The translations under genes and the position numbers were made by a program. Of a stretch of 64,000 nt of DNA, positions 22,610 through 31,769 are shown piece after piece. Positions within the stretch are counted from its first letter, which is position 1. The number at the start of each line of letters is the position of its first letter. The notes below the pieces were generated by a model that did no database searches, had not been told where the DNA came from, and saw nothing but the letters and a program-made list of their open reading frames with translations. The DNA comes from Acanthosepion esculentum (Eukaryota; Mollusca; Cephalopoda; Sepiida; Sepiidae): contig OZ038488.1 of the NCBI GenBank assembly GCA_964036315.1, forward strand, positions 68,144,842 to 68,208,841, given 5' to 3'.

Positions 22610-23260
22610 GTGGCAGGTATGGAAGGAAAACTAGACAATAGTAGTAAATGAAAAGGGTTAAGAAAGCCCAAACATCATTTGCAAGAATCAGAAAGTATGT
22701 TTGCCTACAAGAGAAAAAGGCCAAGATGTGAACTACGATTTAGTCATGTGAAAATAAAACAAGTACAGAAGGTTATTTAGGAAGTATTTTTTAACAAAGA
22801 ATGGAAAATGTGGCACTGAAATCCGAAGTCGTATTTAAATAACAAAATATGTTTTTAAAATCTAAACAAAATACTAAGAAACAGTAAAATTCTGTTAGAA
22901 ACAGAGAAAGGAGTGTTTAACTGTTACGCAATACCAACCTTTGTGGTTTTACAGAAGGATGCCGAGAATTCCATGGTAGGAACGCGTTAGTAACGAGGAA
23001 ATTTTGAGGAAAAAGGAAACAAAAATTTCACTTATGCTTAGAACCAGAAATAGACAGCTGAATTGTCTGGAAATGAGGAAAGACCGTTTGGAAATGTTGA
23101 CACTTACAGAACAAAAAAGACACGAGCATAACCTACCTAACAAACTTTTGTAAATGGATCAGAGAGTAGAAGAGATAATCAAAAGACGAACATTGCTTAT
23201 AGCTACAAATGATAAGAAATTGTGGAGAGCCATGATCATCCACGTCCTGAAGATTCAGAG
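22610..23260 (+). pseudogene. LINE-B (RTE-like) 3' half
   Basis: Ordered blocks on the plus strand are CAAACATCATTTGCAAGAAT, ATTTAGTCATGTGAAAATAA with an AAACAAGTACAGAAGG region (the KIKQVQ block), TGGCACTGAAATCCGAAGTC (the GTEIRS block), GTGGTTTTACAGAAGGATGC (WFYRRM), AACGCGTTAGTAACGAGGAA (RVSNEE), ATAGACAGCTGAATTGTCTG (RQLNCL) and GAGAGCCATGATCATCCACG at the end. All blocks are in family order, but stops and frameshifts are frequent. The ISVLLYGCECWTIS block appears deleted near 22920. Confidence 0.75.
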
Positions 23261-23408
23261 TTTGTTATATTTCAAGTGTGGATGTCCGTTTCCTCTCCGT
23301 CGCCTATGGACGGTATAAAGGACATCTCACTAAACTGATCTTCATCCGGTAGAAGGTCACAAGTTTTGGGCCCCCACGACGATGACCGAACGATGATATA
23401 TTGTTTTG

Positions 23409-23470
23409 AATTGGATACCTGCCTTAGAGTAGTAAGAGTGAGCTTATCGCTCTAAGGCAGGTATCCAATT
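23409..23470. repeat. Perfect 21-bp inverted repeat
   Basis: Arms 23409-23429 and 23450-23470 are exact reverse complements separated by 20 bases. The right arm adjoins a 26-bp tandem array. Confidence 0.95.
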
Positions 23471-23702
23471 TGGAGGTGAGGCTCGTCTGATCATCTTGAA
23501 GGTTAGGCTAGTCTGATTCCTTTGGAGGTGAGGCTAGTCTGATCATCTTGGAGGTGAGGCTAGTCTGATCATCTTGAAGGTTAGGCTCGTCTGATTCCTT
23601 TGGAGGTGAGGCTAGTCTGATCATCTTGGAGGTGATGCTAGTCTGATCATCTTGAAGGTTAGGCTCGTCTGATTCCTTTGGAGGTGAGGCTAGTCTGATC
23701 AT
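23470..23702. repeat. 26-bp tandem array with 78-bp higher-order unit
   Basis: Nine or so 26-base units based on GGAGGTGAGGCTAGTCTGAT and a CATCTT end. Every third unit is a GAAGGTTAGGCTCGTCTGAT variant with CCTTT, so the pattern repeats every 78 bases (26 codons). The minus frame at 23508-23717 is therefore periodic (RLASPPKESDEPNLQDD); no evidence of a real protein. Confidence 0.9.
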
Positions 23703-23717
23703 TGCTTCTTCTTTCAT

Positions 23718-24060
23718 GTGTCGCGTCCTTTTAGGACATAGGCGATCATAGCTCTAAAACTACCTATTCATTGTAACTCTAAGCAGTTTTTCTTCCTTTT
23801 CTGCCTTCCGTTTCGCTATCCATTTGCACAAGCTCGTCGGGTAAGTATCTCGCTGCCTTCTTTTATCTCGCTTGCCTTCAATACACCCCGTGAGTGTTAA
23901 GTTTTCCAAGCTCTCCATCCTCATTAAATCCCCAATGTTTTTTCTCCTGATTCTGAATGGAAGTGTTCTTTCTGCTGCCATTTTCTTTAAAACTTCCTTG
24001 TTGTTTACACGCTCCGTCTAAGGAATTCACAGTATCCTTCTGTAGAACCTCATCACTAGG
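23718..24060 (-). pseudogene. LINE-B (RTE-like) 3' tail
   Basis: On the minus strand, near 24030 GGTTCTACAGAAGGATACTG gives the FYRRIL block, near 23950 comes NQEKKHWG, and near 23890 come FNEDGELGKLNTHGVY (the LENLTLTG block) and IEGKRDKRRQRDTY. The 3' end appears at 23720-23760 as the reverse of GAGCTATGATCGCCTATGTC. Frames at 23760-23981 and 23878-24135 are two shifted parts of one dead copy. Confidence 0.7.
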
Positions 24061-24129
24061 TTCCCCAAAAGTGTGACCATGTGTCAGAAAATGAAAATGA
24101 TAATTACGAGAAAAGAAGGACACCTGCCA

Positions 24130-24334
24130 TAGCACGATAATTAGTTAGCTAGTTTCACAGACTGTTGCATTGCTGGGAGTGTGGCCCTCATCCATTTAAG
24201 ACGTGTCAGATATTTGCATTAAGATTTAATACAAGCAACTGAGACTATACGTTAGCACATGAACCGCATCGGTAAAAAGATACAAATTAGGGAAATAGAT
24301 GTTTTAAAAGATGCTATGTCATTTCAGGAATTAT
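24130..24334. repeat. Dispersed repeat shared with 27640-27800
   Basis: AAGACGTGTCAGATATTTGC and AAGATACAAATTAGGGAAAT are matched in order at 27690-27790 (AAACGTGTCAGATGTTTGCA; ATACATTAGGGAAATGGATG). Type unknown. Confidence 0.55.
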
Positions 24335-24660
24335 GAGATCATGACTCTCCAGAGAGTTCTATTTTTTATTCTTTGTGATTTACTGTTAATTTTTGGAGAA
24401 GACACTCGAGCTGTTTCTGACTGCCTTCTCCACTTTTTGGAATACAGTGTAGTCTCTTTTCTATACTGGCTAATACTGAATGAGTGAGAGCCCTGTTCTT
24501 TTGTCTTCTAAGTACTCGCCATAATTTATTGTCCTTTCTAGCTATTAGTAAGCTTTGTCTTTGCACTATCACTCCTAACACCTATTCTGCTAGCCTTTTT
24601 AGATAACTGATGCGCTGCATTCCTCTAGCCTTCAATATGTCCTGTAGGTGTCAACTTTTT
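24335..24660 (-). pseudogene. LINE-B (RTE-like) 3' tail
   Basis: The minus strand gives QSLLIARKDNKLWRVLRR near 24550-24480, matching the LLRATKDRKLWRAMI block. Upstream is the reverse of TGACACCTACAGGACATATT near 24650. Around 24340 the reverse of GAGAGTCATGATCTCATAAT, a second end-like motif, suggests a tail duplicated within itself. No open frame beyond 71 codons. Confidence 0.55.
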
Positions 24661-24990
24661 TGAGCTTTACATTATTTACATTGTTTGGACTGTTGTCCTC
24701 TTCTTTATTGTCAAGTTCACGGCGTTTCGGTCGTTTAACGCTCCAGCCTTCTTCAGGTGATTGGAATTTCGAACTGAACCCTTTATTTCGTCCACCGGGA
24801 TAGATTGTTCTAGTTCCACGTGTCATGCCTCTTCCGGGTGTCTAATCTATCTCCCTTTCGCTCAACTCTCCAAGTTTTTGCTCACCACTGCCGTAGCCAG
24901 GCATTGAACTCACAACTCTTTGGGTCAAGTCATTGGATCCAACCAATGCTTTTATCCGCTGAACCATGTTTCCTTTCTACCCTACACGCA
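24660..24990 (-). mobile_element. tRNA-derived SINE with conserved tail
   Basis: On the minus strand the head at about 24980-24895 has CATGGTTCAGCGGATAAAAG (box A-like) and TTGTGAGTTCAATGCC (box B-like). The body carries AAATAAAGGGTTCAGTTCGA, and the tail has CTGAAGAAGGCTGGAGCGTT with GACCGAAACG (24770-24720). The tail matches 48840-48960, showing a shared 3' module on different elements. Confidence 0.6.
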
Positions 24991-25160
24991 AGCTGCTAGT
25001 GGCCCGCTGGTGGGCTGTCGATGACAACGCTAGCGGTTGTCCGGTGGCAGCCACAGGCGGACCACCGGTGGGCCTCTGGCGGTCCGGCAGTGTTAACATT
25101 GCCGAGACGAACACACCAGCGGCCCGAGAGTGAACCACCAGCGGTAAATGCTACTGGAAA
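24990..25160. other. GC-rich block with GGTGGGC/GCGG motifs
   Basis: A GC-rich island in AT-rich DNA with many partially complementary motifs (GGCCCGCTGGTGGGC, GCGGTTGTCCGGTGGC, GCGGACCACCGGTGGGCC). The plus frame at 25021-25434 has no family motif and its later part is AT-rich. It may be a foldback element end; no function assigned. Confidence 0.35.
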
Positions 25161-25440
25161 CCGCATGTTTCGCTGTTATTTAACTCAGAACTGGTCATCG
25201 AGGGAGAAGAGATGGGTCCATGGCTTCCTCAAGGGTTTAATGCAAAATGAAAATAAACAGAATGGGTCGAAATATGACATTTTCTCGCTGATTCCATTTT
25301 ACGCTCCGATAACCTTTACGTTATACAACCAGATTCCGAATAACTTACAGTTTAAGTACAGAAAACGAAGAACAACGATTCATAATGAGTTTATTTCTTC
25401 TATAACCACAACAGAAGTTGCTGTTTTTTTTTAAAATCAA
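25161..25440. other. Unassigned stretch
   Basis: No feature recognised beyond the unsupported frame continuing from 25021. Confidence 0.3.
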
Positions 25441-25529
25441 TTATTGACTATCACACGCCTGGTTATTAAGTGGTAAAACTCGGTATTTTATTGCTTTTTA
25501 GTTCTTTTTTCAGTAAAAAACAAAATACA

Positions 25530-25985
25530 TAAAAATAAAGAGATACTCATAGACATTTTTCAAGATCGATAGTTAGGAATAGGCTGAATCGATACATCAT
25601 TAGATATGAAGATACATAAATACAGGAATATTTTAAGACATTTTTATGTTCATACATTCTTTTTAGATACAAATATGTAAGTAAATGCTCTGTTTTATAA
25701 TAAACAGTATTAATCACATTTACCGGGCGAGAAATTTTCATAGAAAATATTCGTTCTCCGACAGGAATCGAACCTGTATCCTATACGGAACCGTCATTTA
25801 GCCTGACGTGCCTTAACCGATCAAGCCAGGGAGAATCGTTCGATTAGCGAGGTCGATTTTACTGTTTTTAAACTTCAATCTTCCATAAATCTCTCACGTA
25901 CATACATATCTGCTCAAAGCGTATCCAGATGTAAACAAATGACGTCACACATTATGAAATGGACAAAGTCCGACAATTATTTTAA
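25530..25985 (-). mobile_element. Foldback/tRNA-like element, copy 2
   Basis: On the minus strand the blocks are GTCGGACTTTGTCCATTTCA, TGTGTGACGTCATTTGTTTA, the tRNA-like unit, CGAATATTTTCTATGAAAAT with TTCTCGC and TTTATTATAAAACAGAGCAT with ACTTACATATTTGTATCTAA. This is the order of the element at 18914-19233 but with a longer 3' part. No protein is encoded. Confidence 0.7.
25755..25836 (-). ncRNA. tRNA-like sequence, copy 2 (anticodon position CTA)
   Basis: TTCTCC pairs with GGAGAA. CGTCA and TGACG form a perfect 5-bp stem around GGCTAAA, placing CTA at the anticodon position. ACAGGTTCGATTCCTGT is a perfect T arm with consensus box B, and TGGCTTGATCGGTTAAGGC is box A-like. The variable arm of about 14 bases is longer than in class I tRNAs. 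G at position 33 argues against decoding, and the repeat context argues for a SINE-type promoter. Confidence 0.6.
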
Positions 25986-26235
25986 GACATTTTTTATGTT
26001 TATACATTCTTTTTATAGATACAAATATTGAAGTAAATGCTCTGTTTTATAATAAACAGTATTAATAACATTTACCGGCCGAGAAATTTTCATAGAAAAT
26101 ATTCGTTCTCCGACAGGAATCGAACCTGTATCTTACACGGAACCGTCATTTAGCCTGACGTGCCTTAACCGATCGAGCTAGGGAGAATCGTTCGATTAGT
26201 AAGGTCGATTTTACTGTCAAAGAACGAATATTTTC
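25986..26235 (-). mobile_element. Foldback/tRNA-like element, copy 3 (partial)
   Basis: Nearly identical to copy 2 from 26010 to 26220, lying directly after it in the same orientation. The outer GTCGGACTTTGTCC end is missing; at 26215 it switches to an inverted piece (GAACGAATATTTTCTATGAA) of its own internal sequence. Confidence 0.65.
26112..26195 (-). ncRNA. tRNA-like sequence, copy 3 (anticodon position CTA)
   Basis: Differs from copy 2 at only a few bases (TAGCTCGATCGGTTAAGGC in the D arm, GTGTAAGATACAGG before the T arm). The anticodon-like loop GGCTAAA and the T arm are unchanged. Confidence 0.6.
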
Positions 26236-26588
26236 TATGAAAATTTCTCGGACATTCAGGCCGTTTCTTATTGAAACATGGATTCGTCCATCCGCTCTGA
26301 GTAGAATGACTGCTCGTGGAGCGGGAAAAAAGTTGACCGCAAAAGCATAGCATTTTCCATTCTTAGGCTTTTCAATCCATGTTCTCATGTGATTAAGCCC
26401 TTCTTCACTCAACATTTTTTCGAGTGTTTTCCGGATAGTCTTACTAACCGGCAACTATGAGAGTTATACGAACTTTATAACAAAAATAATGGAAGTGTTA
26501 ATCATGAGAAAGAAGAAACGAACTCACGATAATATCAACTATGAACACGGCCACAACGTGCTAACCGTGTTCAGATATTTAAAAAATC

Positions 26589-26590
<2 letters not shown>
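26236..26590. other. Unassigned stretch with a frameshifted minus frame
   Basis: Minus-strand frames at 26146-26454 and 26165-26353 join near 26350 to give a run that includes SKTIRKTLEKMLSEEGLNHM and RTWIEKPKNGKCYAFA. It reads like a degraded coding piece, but I do not recognise the family. GAACACGGCCACAACGTGCT at 26541 resembles TACCAACACGGCTACAATGT in the Penelope-like fragment at 15560-16230. Confidence 0.35.

Positions 26591-26592
<2 letters not shown>

Positions 26593-26640
<48 letters not shown>
26593..26640. repeat. (AT)n microsatellite
   Basis: About 23 AT units at the left edge of a perfect inverted repeat. Confidence 0.95.
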
Positions 26641-26643
<3 letters not shown>

Positions 26644-26829
26644 TAAAGACATTTTTTATATGTTTAACGTTCTTTTTATAGATACAAGTATTTAAGCAAA
26701 TGCTCTGTTTATAATAAACAGTATTAAATAACATTTACCGGCCTGGATGTCCGAGAAATTTTCATATGAAAATTTCTCGGACTTGTATCTATAAAAAGAA
26801 CGTTAAACATATAAAAAATGTCTTTAATA
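26641..26829. mobile_element. Perfect 49-bp inverted repeat with nested palindrome
   Basis: Arms 26641-26689 and 26781-26829 are exact reverse complements. Directly inside the right arm, 26751-26780 is a perfect 30-bp palindrome centred on CATATG. The sequence is the 3' part of the tRNA-like foldback family (CTGTTTATAATAAACAGT, ACCGGCC). No mismatch implies recent formation or gene conversion. Confidence 0.9.
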
Positions 26830-26851
26830 AATTGTCGGACTATGTCCAATT

Positions 26852-26853
<2 letters not shown>

Positions 26854-26899
<46 letters not shown>
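26854..26899. repeat. (AT)n microsatellite
   Basis: About 23 AT units between two inverted-repeat elements. Confidence 0.95.
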
Positions 26900-26901
<2 letters not shown>

Positions 26902-27225
26902 TGGATACTCGTATTTGAATAGGCGCTCCGTTTATTTATTAAACTGTATAATTATTTATTTTCGTCTACCTGCCAGAGTGTTCGAGAAATCACATTAAAG
27001 AAAAATTTGCACTCTCCGGCATATTTTAACCTGCGCCCATCAGGGTAATGCTCTACGTGGTGAAGTTGGTTAAAGCGTATTGGGCTTAAAATTAACTTCA
27101 TCTGACTTGAAATTTCTCGAAATTTCAGGCCGGTAGACGAAAATAAATAAATAAATACCTTGTTTAATAAATAAACGGAACGTCTACTCAAATAAGAGTA
27201 TCCACTAAAAATAACGTTTAAATTG
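26900..27225. mobile_element. MITE-like element with ~75-bp TIRs and tRNA-like core
   Basis: Left GTGGATACTCGTATTTGAAT, then CGCTCCGTTTATTTATTAAA and TTTTCGTCTACC, is mirrored at 27127-27215 by GGTAGACGAAAATAAATAAA, AATAAACGGAACGTCTACTC and GAGTATCCACTAAAAATAAC. The core on the minus strand has GTAGAGCATTACCCTGATGG and GCAGGTTAAAATATGCCGGA, resembling degenerate tRNA anticodon and T arms. No protein. Termini recur at 3985-4085 and 35005-35262. Confidence 0.65.
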
Positions 27226-27270
27226 ATAAAAATTGGTTGGATTAATAAGAAAGTCCATTCTAAAAAAAAG

Positions 27271-27271
27271 T

Positions 27272-27342
<71 letters not shown>
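27271..27342. repeat. (AT)n microsatellite
   Basis: About 35 AT units left of a palindromic insert. Confidence 0.95.
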
Positions 27343-27344
<2 letters not shown>

Positions 27345-27502
27345 AAAGATTTTTTTTTTGAAGAATTCTTTTTATTTTTTTTTCAATCTAGCCGAAATCA
27401 TATGTATTCTTTTTCGTTTTCTTTATCAGGAACAAAGGTGGTGGGGAGATAAAGAAAAAGAAAAAAATACAGATGTTTTCGGCTAAATTAAGAAATATTC
27501 TT

Positions 27503-27504
<2 letters not shown>
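27343..27504. mobile_element. Palindromic insert flanked by (AT)n on both sides
   Basis: Arm 27358-27427 mirrors 27448-27504 (TAGCCGAAA...GTATTC..CTTTATC against GATAAAG...ATAC..TTTTCGGCTA; ends TTGAAGAAT and ATTCTTCAA). Imperfect arms of roughly 60-70 bp with indels and a 20-base loop. It sits inside what may once have been a single AT array, as expected for a TA-targeting element. Confidence 0.7.

Positions 27505-27576
<72 letters not shown>
27505..27576. repeat. (AT)n microsatellite
   Basis: About 35 AT units right of the palindromic insert, similar in length to the left array. Confidence 0.95.
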
Positions 27577-27577
<1 letters not shown>

Positions 27578-27619
27578 AAAACTATACAAAAGTGGTTCAT
27601 AAGCGTTCCAACTGGAAAT

Positions 27620-27800
27620 AAGTCATTGAAAAGGATGGGCGATAATAATTGATGATGACGAACGGAAAATGTGTTTTGAATCTCATCGGCGTTAAACGTG
27701 TCAGATGTTTGCATTAATGTTCAAGCAAGTGAAGCTATATGCCTGCACCTGCACCACATGGAGAAAAGATATACATTAGGGAAATGGATGTCTTACGGAC
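27620..27800. repeat. Dispersed repeat shared with 24130-24334
   Basis: The same ordered blocks as at 24190-24310, diverged. Function and type unknown. Confidence 0.5.
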
Positions 27801-28739
27801 TTAAAGAATAAAACAAACAGTATTGAATCACTATATCTTATCACCGTATTCACTTGAAAAAAGACCGAGCAGGTTTAATCGATTCAAGACGAAAGGCCAA
27901 TTTTGATCTCCTGTTATTTCCGTATCTATCCTAGATTCAGATCTGCACGAAAATTCGATGAATTTCATGCCATCTCTCTTTATTTTGTCTTTTCGCAACA
28001 AGAAGACAGAATGTGATGAAGAAGCGTAAACATGGAAATTATATTTAAAAAAGAAAATTCTTAATGTTGTATAATTTGTCTGCTAGGCCATTTTTCTCGC
28101 CTGAATCTATCTTATGTATACCATTCATCTATGTATTGAATATTACTGTCACATTTACCGCTGCTATATAGAGTGTTGTGGGCCGATGTATGCGTAGAGA
28201 TATAAGCATGTGTGTCTCCTGAAACACCCACAACAAACATGGCAGACTCGGTATATGAGTCTGCATAAAGAAATATAAAGAAACGACAAGAACCAATATA
28301 TTTGTAGAAACAAATGATAATGTATTAACAACAAAGGGTTACAAGTGACAAAGACAAAGATGTGTATGTCAAATGAATGTGGAAACCTAATTGTCCAAAG
28401 TATGTGTAGTGAGTGAATGTGCGTATGTACCTGTGTGTATGTGTATGTATTGTTCCTGTGTTTCCCAAAAGGGAACGCGTTCTCCACGAGAGATTTACAT
28501 GTTGTCGTATAAGAGTAAGAAGAAAATGATAAAATTTTATCGCAGAGTATTTATAGTCCAGAAAGCGTCCCCTAGTAGCGGTTTCGAAAATTAGGAGGAG
28601 GTAACCCGACAGTACATTAGCAAAAAAGTTATACATTTTAATTAGTTTTTTCAAGCAAGGGAGTTACTTCACCAATAGTCATATTTGTCGGAACGACAAG
28701 AGATTGTTGATAAAATGCTAAAAAGATTCTACAATTTTA
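27801..28739. other. Unassigned stretch
   Basis: No supported gene. The minus frames at 28164-28487 and 28325-28654 overlap each other and show only TH/YT-rich low complexity near 28395-28450. CAGAAAGCGTCCCCTAGTAG near 28559 is locally GC-richer but unassigned. Confidence 0.35.
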
Positions 28740-28945
28740 TTGTACCCGAACTGGCATCTTAGCTTCAGTCATTGGCCTACAGCTTTAGCATAGATTCTCT
28801 GTTCCTTTTCTGTAAATATTTCATGGTAATTACTTTGATGAGCTTTCCACTTTGGTACCTAGAATTTGTGAATTTAAGCGCAGATTGGCAGCTAGGTCTC
28901 ACCATTTTACAATCCGAATGTACCGTCGAAGTCGATTATTCGCTT
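28740..28945 (+). pseudogene. LINE-A RT-tail fragment
   Basis: The frame from 28740 reads LAYSFSIDSLFLFCKYFMVI, then LEFVNLSADWQLGLTILQSE. This is a diverged version of LSHRRAVASLCIFSKYFHDN...LYEFKRATRLASRS. No 3' UTR follows, so the copy is truncated at both ends. Confidence 0.6.
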
Positions 28946-29099
28946 ACTAAGTATAAAAGCGGCAAAGAAGATTCTAATTTAAAGAATAGATTTAAATTAG
29001 CGTAAATTGTGGTCGGGTGTGTACTATGAGACGTTTCGGTGTGATGATGACAATGTGGTCAGCACTGTTAAATTAATACCGATTCCTTTTTATCAATTG

Positions 29100-29945
29100 C
29101 TGCGAAGTGGTTCCTTACTTTAATTATTATAGTTTGTTTAACATCATATCAATTCCTTATGGGTCATTTAATACCGAAATTAACTTTTCTTTGGAGCTTT
29201 GAAGAAATAATATATGTTACTCTGCTTTTACTGTAGTATCGTATGCAAATTAGATAGACAAGTATAAATAGAGAACAACTGGCGAACATAGGGGCTATGC
29301 CTAGCAAACCCGGTTGTTATTCAGGACACGGAGAACTATACTACGACTACTACTACGCAGAGAGATATGCAAAACATAACATTCAAAATTGAATACAAAA
29401 ATGGATTGCTGATTTTTTTTACAAAATTTCATTGTTCGTAACTTTTTTTTACCATGAAAACGTATTGGTAGTATTATTACTATGAAAAATCTATTTTTAT
29501 ACTTTCATTGTGTTCCAATTTTTCTTAGGTTCCCAGCTATTTGCCCATAGCTGGGACCCTAAAAGGTGCTACCACTCTGGGTCAGGAAGGACCTATGAAC
29601 AACAGCAATTAAGAGGTGGTTCGACGCTCCTCAAGACATCCCGGTCAGAGGCCATGCTGCCGGATGCAGTTTCTCGTCGTATCTAAGACGATCTATTGTT
29701 TAAATAGCAGTGTTGATTGTGCTCCCCTGTCAGGGAAGAAGGGTTCCTTTGATGTTACAAGCGTGGAGAACTCAACGGAAAACCACTTCGCTATCTCTCC
29801 GAAGGAACAATTGTAGGCATCCGTTTATATCACGAGATAAAGGTATCACCCTTTTGGGCCAAAAAGGGGTGGTTCCCCGCTCCTCAAAACCTCCCGGCCA
29901 GTGTAGTTTATCGTCATACCCAAAACGCACTTTAAGTCTTCAAAT
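29100..29945 (+). repeat. Dispersed repeat family D with internal partial duplication
   Basis: CATATCAATTCCTTATGGGT with CATTTAATACCGAA, and later CCCATAGCTGGGACCCTAAA, TCCTCAAGACATCCCGGTCA and GTTTCTCGTCGTATC, recur in the same order at 49745-50260. A second, partial copy of the last blocks (GTGGTTCCCCGCTCCTCAAA, TTATCGTCATACCCA) is present at 29865-29930. No frame is shared between copies, so it looks non-coding. Confidence 0.6.
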
Positions 29946-30003
29946 TAATTTGATTGGTTGAAATATTGTTTGTATTCGATTGTGACATAACACAAAATAT
30001 TAC

Positions 30004-30090
30004 TTGAATGAATTAAAATCTTTTGTCAAAACAAAACAACAAAAAAAAAACAAAAAAAAAACAAAAACAAAACACACAAAACAAGAAATC
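30004..30090. repeat. A-rich/CAAAA low-complexity tract
   Basis: A-runs separated by single C bases. Possibly an old poly(A)-type tail, but no element body could be assigned. Confidence 0.6.
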
Positions 30091-30299
30091 TTTATTTTTT
30101 GTCCACACCTTGGAGTAGATGCCATTATGCTAGTCTCACAAACTATTTTTTCATGTGGTGAATTCGATCTTCAAATGCTACCTTACGTTTTAACCTTTTG
30201 CCAGATTATGATAGATAAATTAAGTATGACACACACTGGAACTGTTGGCAATAAAATATTATAGTGATATGTAAATGATTGCCTAATTAGCATAGCTAA

Positions 30300-30945
30300 G
30301 GCATAGACTAATTAAATGCCCAAGCAGTAGGGGTAGGGCAGCTCTCGGTATACAACATAAATGACTATTGCTGGACTGATAACATTCGAAAACACACTTT
30401 GTTACATAGGCATAAAGTGTCGCTACCGATACTGGAGTTTGAATACAGATCACCATCACCAGTGAATAAACAGAGGTGATTCCATATCTAATAAGTAGAC
30501 CACATGATAGTAAAAGCAATGTATATATGGGAATTAGCGTGGGGTTTAATGGATCACTCTTTCTACACTATCCTCTCTCTATATACTATTCACTATACTA
30601 TTTCTCTATTCGGATCACGGTACGGATTACTATTCGGTGGTTACTTTTCATATTATCGAGCAAGTACTATTAGTGAGAATGTTATTCGAAGGCGTCTGAC
30701 ACCAGTATTGTTCAACGGCGTTACTATAGTTGCATCTGCAGTTACAAAGTCTCTACTACAACGAGAATTACGAAAGTGACAACGAGTATTCGTTGACATT
30801 ACAAAAGTGGCAACGAGTGTTCGGTGACATCACAAAACACTTCATAACGGATATTCTTGTAGACCATTACTTCTGTGTAGAGAATTCGATCCTTACTGCT
30901 TACCTCCTAATTGTAAACTTGTGCCACACTTGACCATGCTGAGAA
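30300..30945 (-). repeat. Dispersed repeat family E, LTR-like with PBS-like motif
   Basis: Matches 57470-57960 over about 450 bases (GAATTAGCGTGGGGTTTAAT with GGATCACTC; ATTCGGTGGTTACTTTTC; GAGCAAGTACTATTAGTGAG; ACAACGAGTATTCGTTGACA). On the minus strand, CGCCGTTGAACAATAC is followed by TGGTGTCAGACGCC. TGGTGTCAG is complementary to the CTGACACCA end expected of a leucine tRNA and so resembles a primer binding site. No gag-pol coding was found. Confidence 0.5.
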
Positions 30946-31625
30946 ACTATTTCTAAATGCTGATTTAGTTTGTCACGGTACCTCTAGTAATTGCCACTCC
31001 CTTCTCGAGAACAAAAACAAAGAATCTCTCGACTTCCATTCGACCAAATTAATTCTTAGAGTTGATTAAAGCGTTAATATTTCACTGACTTCGATTCCGA
31101 CTTCCGGTGGGTGGTCTGATGAAGTGAGGTTTCCGGCCAGTGTGAAAATAATCCGAATTTTTTCTTTGATTTAATTTCCAAATTATTATTGTTTATTATT
31201 TATTTATTTATTTTGGGAGCAATCTAACACTGCCGCCTCCCGATACACTAAGAAGCTACCCCTCACCGTGTAGAGAAATGTCTACAAATCAAAATATAAA
31301 CATCTGTAAGAAACAAAAACAAAATGGCTGCCAACCCAAAATAGTTCCTCTTTTACTCTTTTTCTTTCTTTCTACTTTTTTTTTAACTTACTGGTAATAC
31401 AGACTTCATTACATAACCGGAAACGCACATACGCATGACGAATTGCGCGTTCTTGAAACATTAAACCTTCTTTGCACATCATAATAGAAGAAAAATACAT
31501 GAAAGTTGGCAGTTTCAGATAGGCATATTCTGTTTGGTGACAAATAAAAAAGTTAAAAATTATAAGAATAACGGAGGTAATGAATATTTTATTTACTATT
31601 CCGACATATTCTTATAGCTTTAAAC
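30946..31625. other. Unassigned stretch
   Basis: No gene. A small TTTATTTATTTATTTTGGG patch lies near 31195. Confidence 0.35.
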
Positions 31626-31769
31626 ATCATGCTCTGCTCTCAGCTACACTCCGGATGCTCTGTATTGCAATTGGTGACAGATAGTGACAATTATGGTGGC
31701 CTTTTTTTTTCTCTCCTCAAAACATATCCCACGGAAATCACAGCAAAAAGAAATAAAGCTAAAGCAGCT

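Noticed and set aside
23508..23717. Periodic RLASPPKESDEPNLQDD protein
   Set aside because: The 78-base DNA period is a multiple of three, so the frame stays open by chance; no promoter or homologue is evident.
31100..31150. CTGATGAAGTGAGGTTTCC as hammerhead core
   Set aside because: No GAAA at the right distance and no pairing arms.
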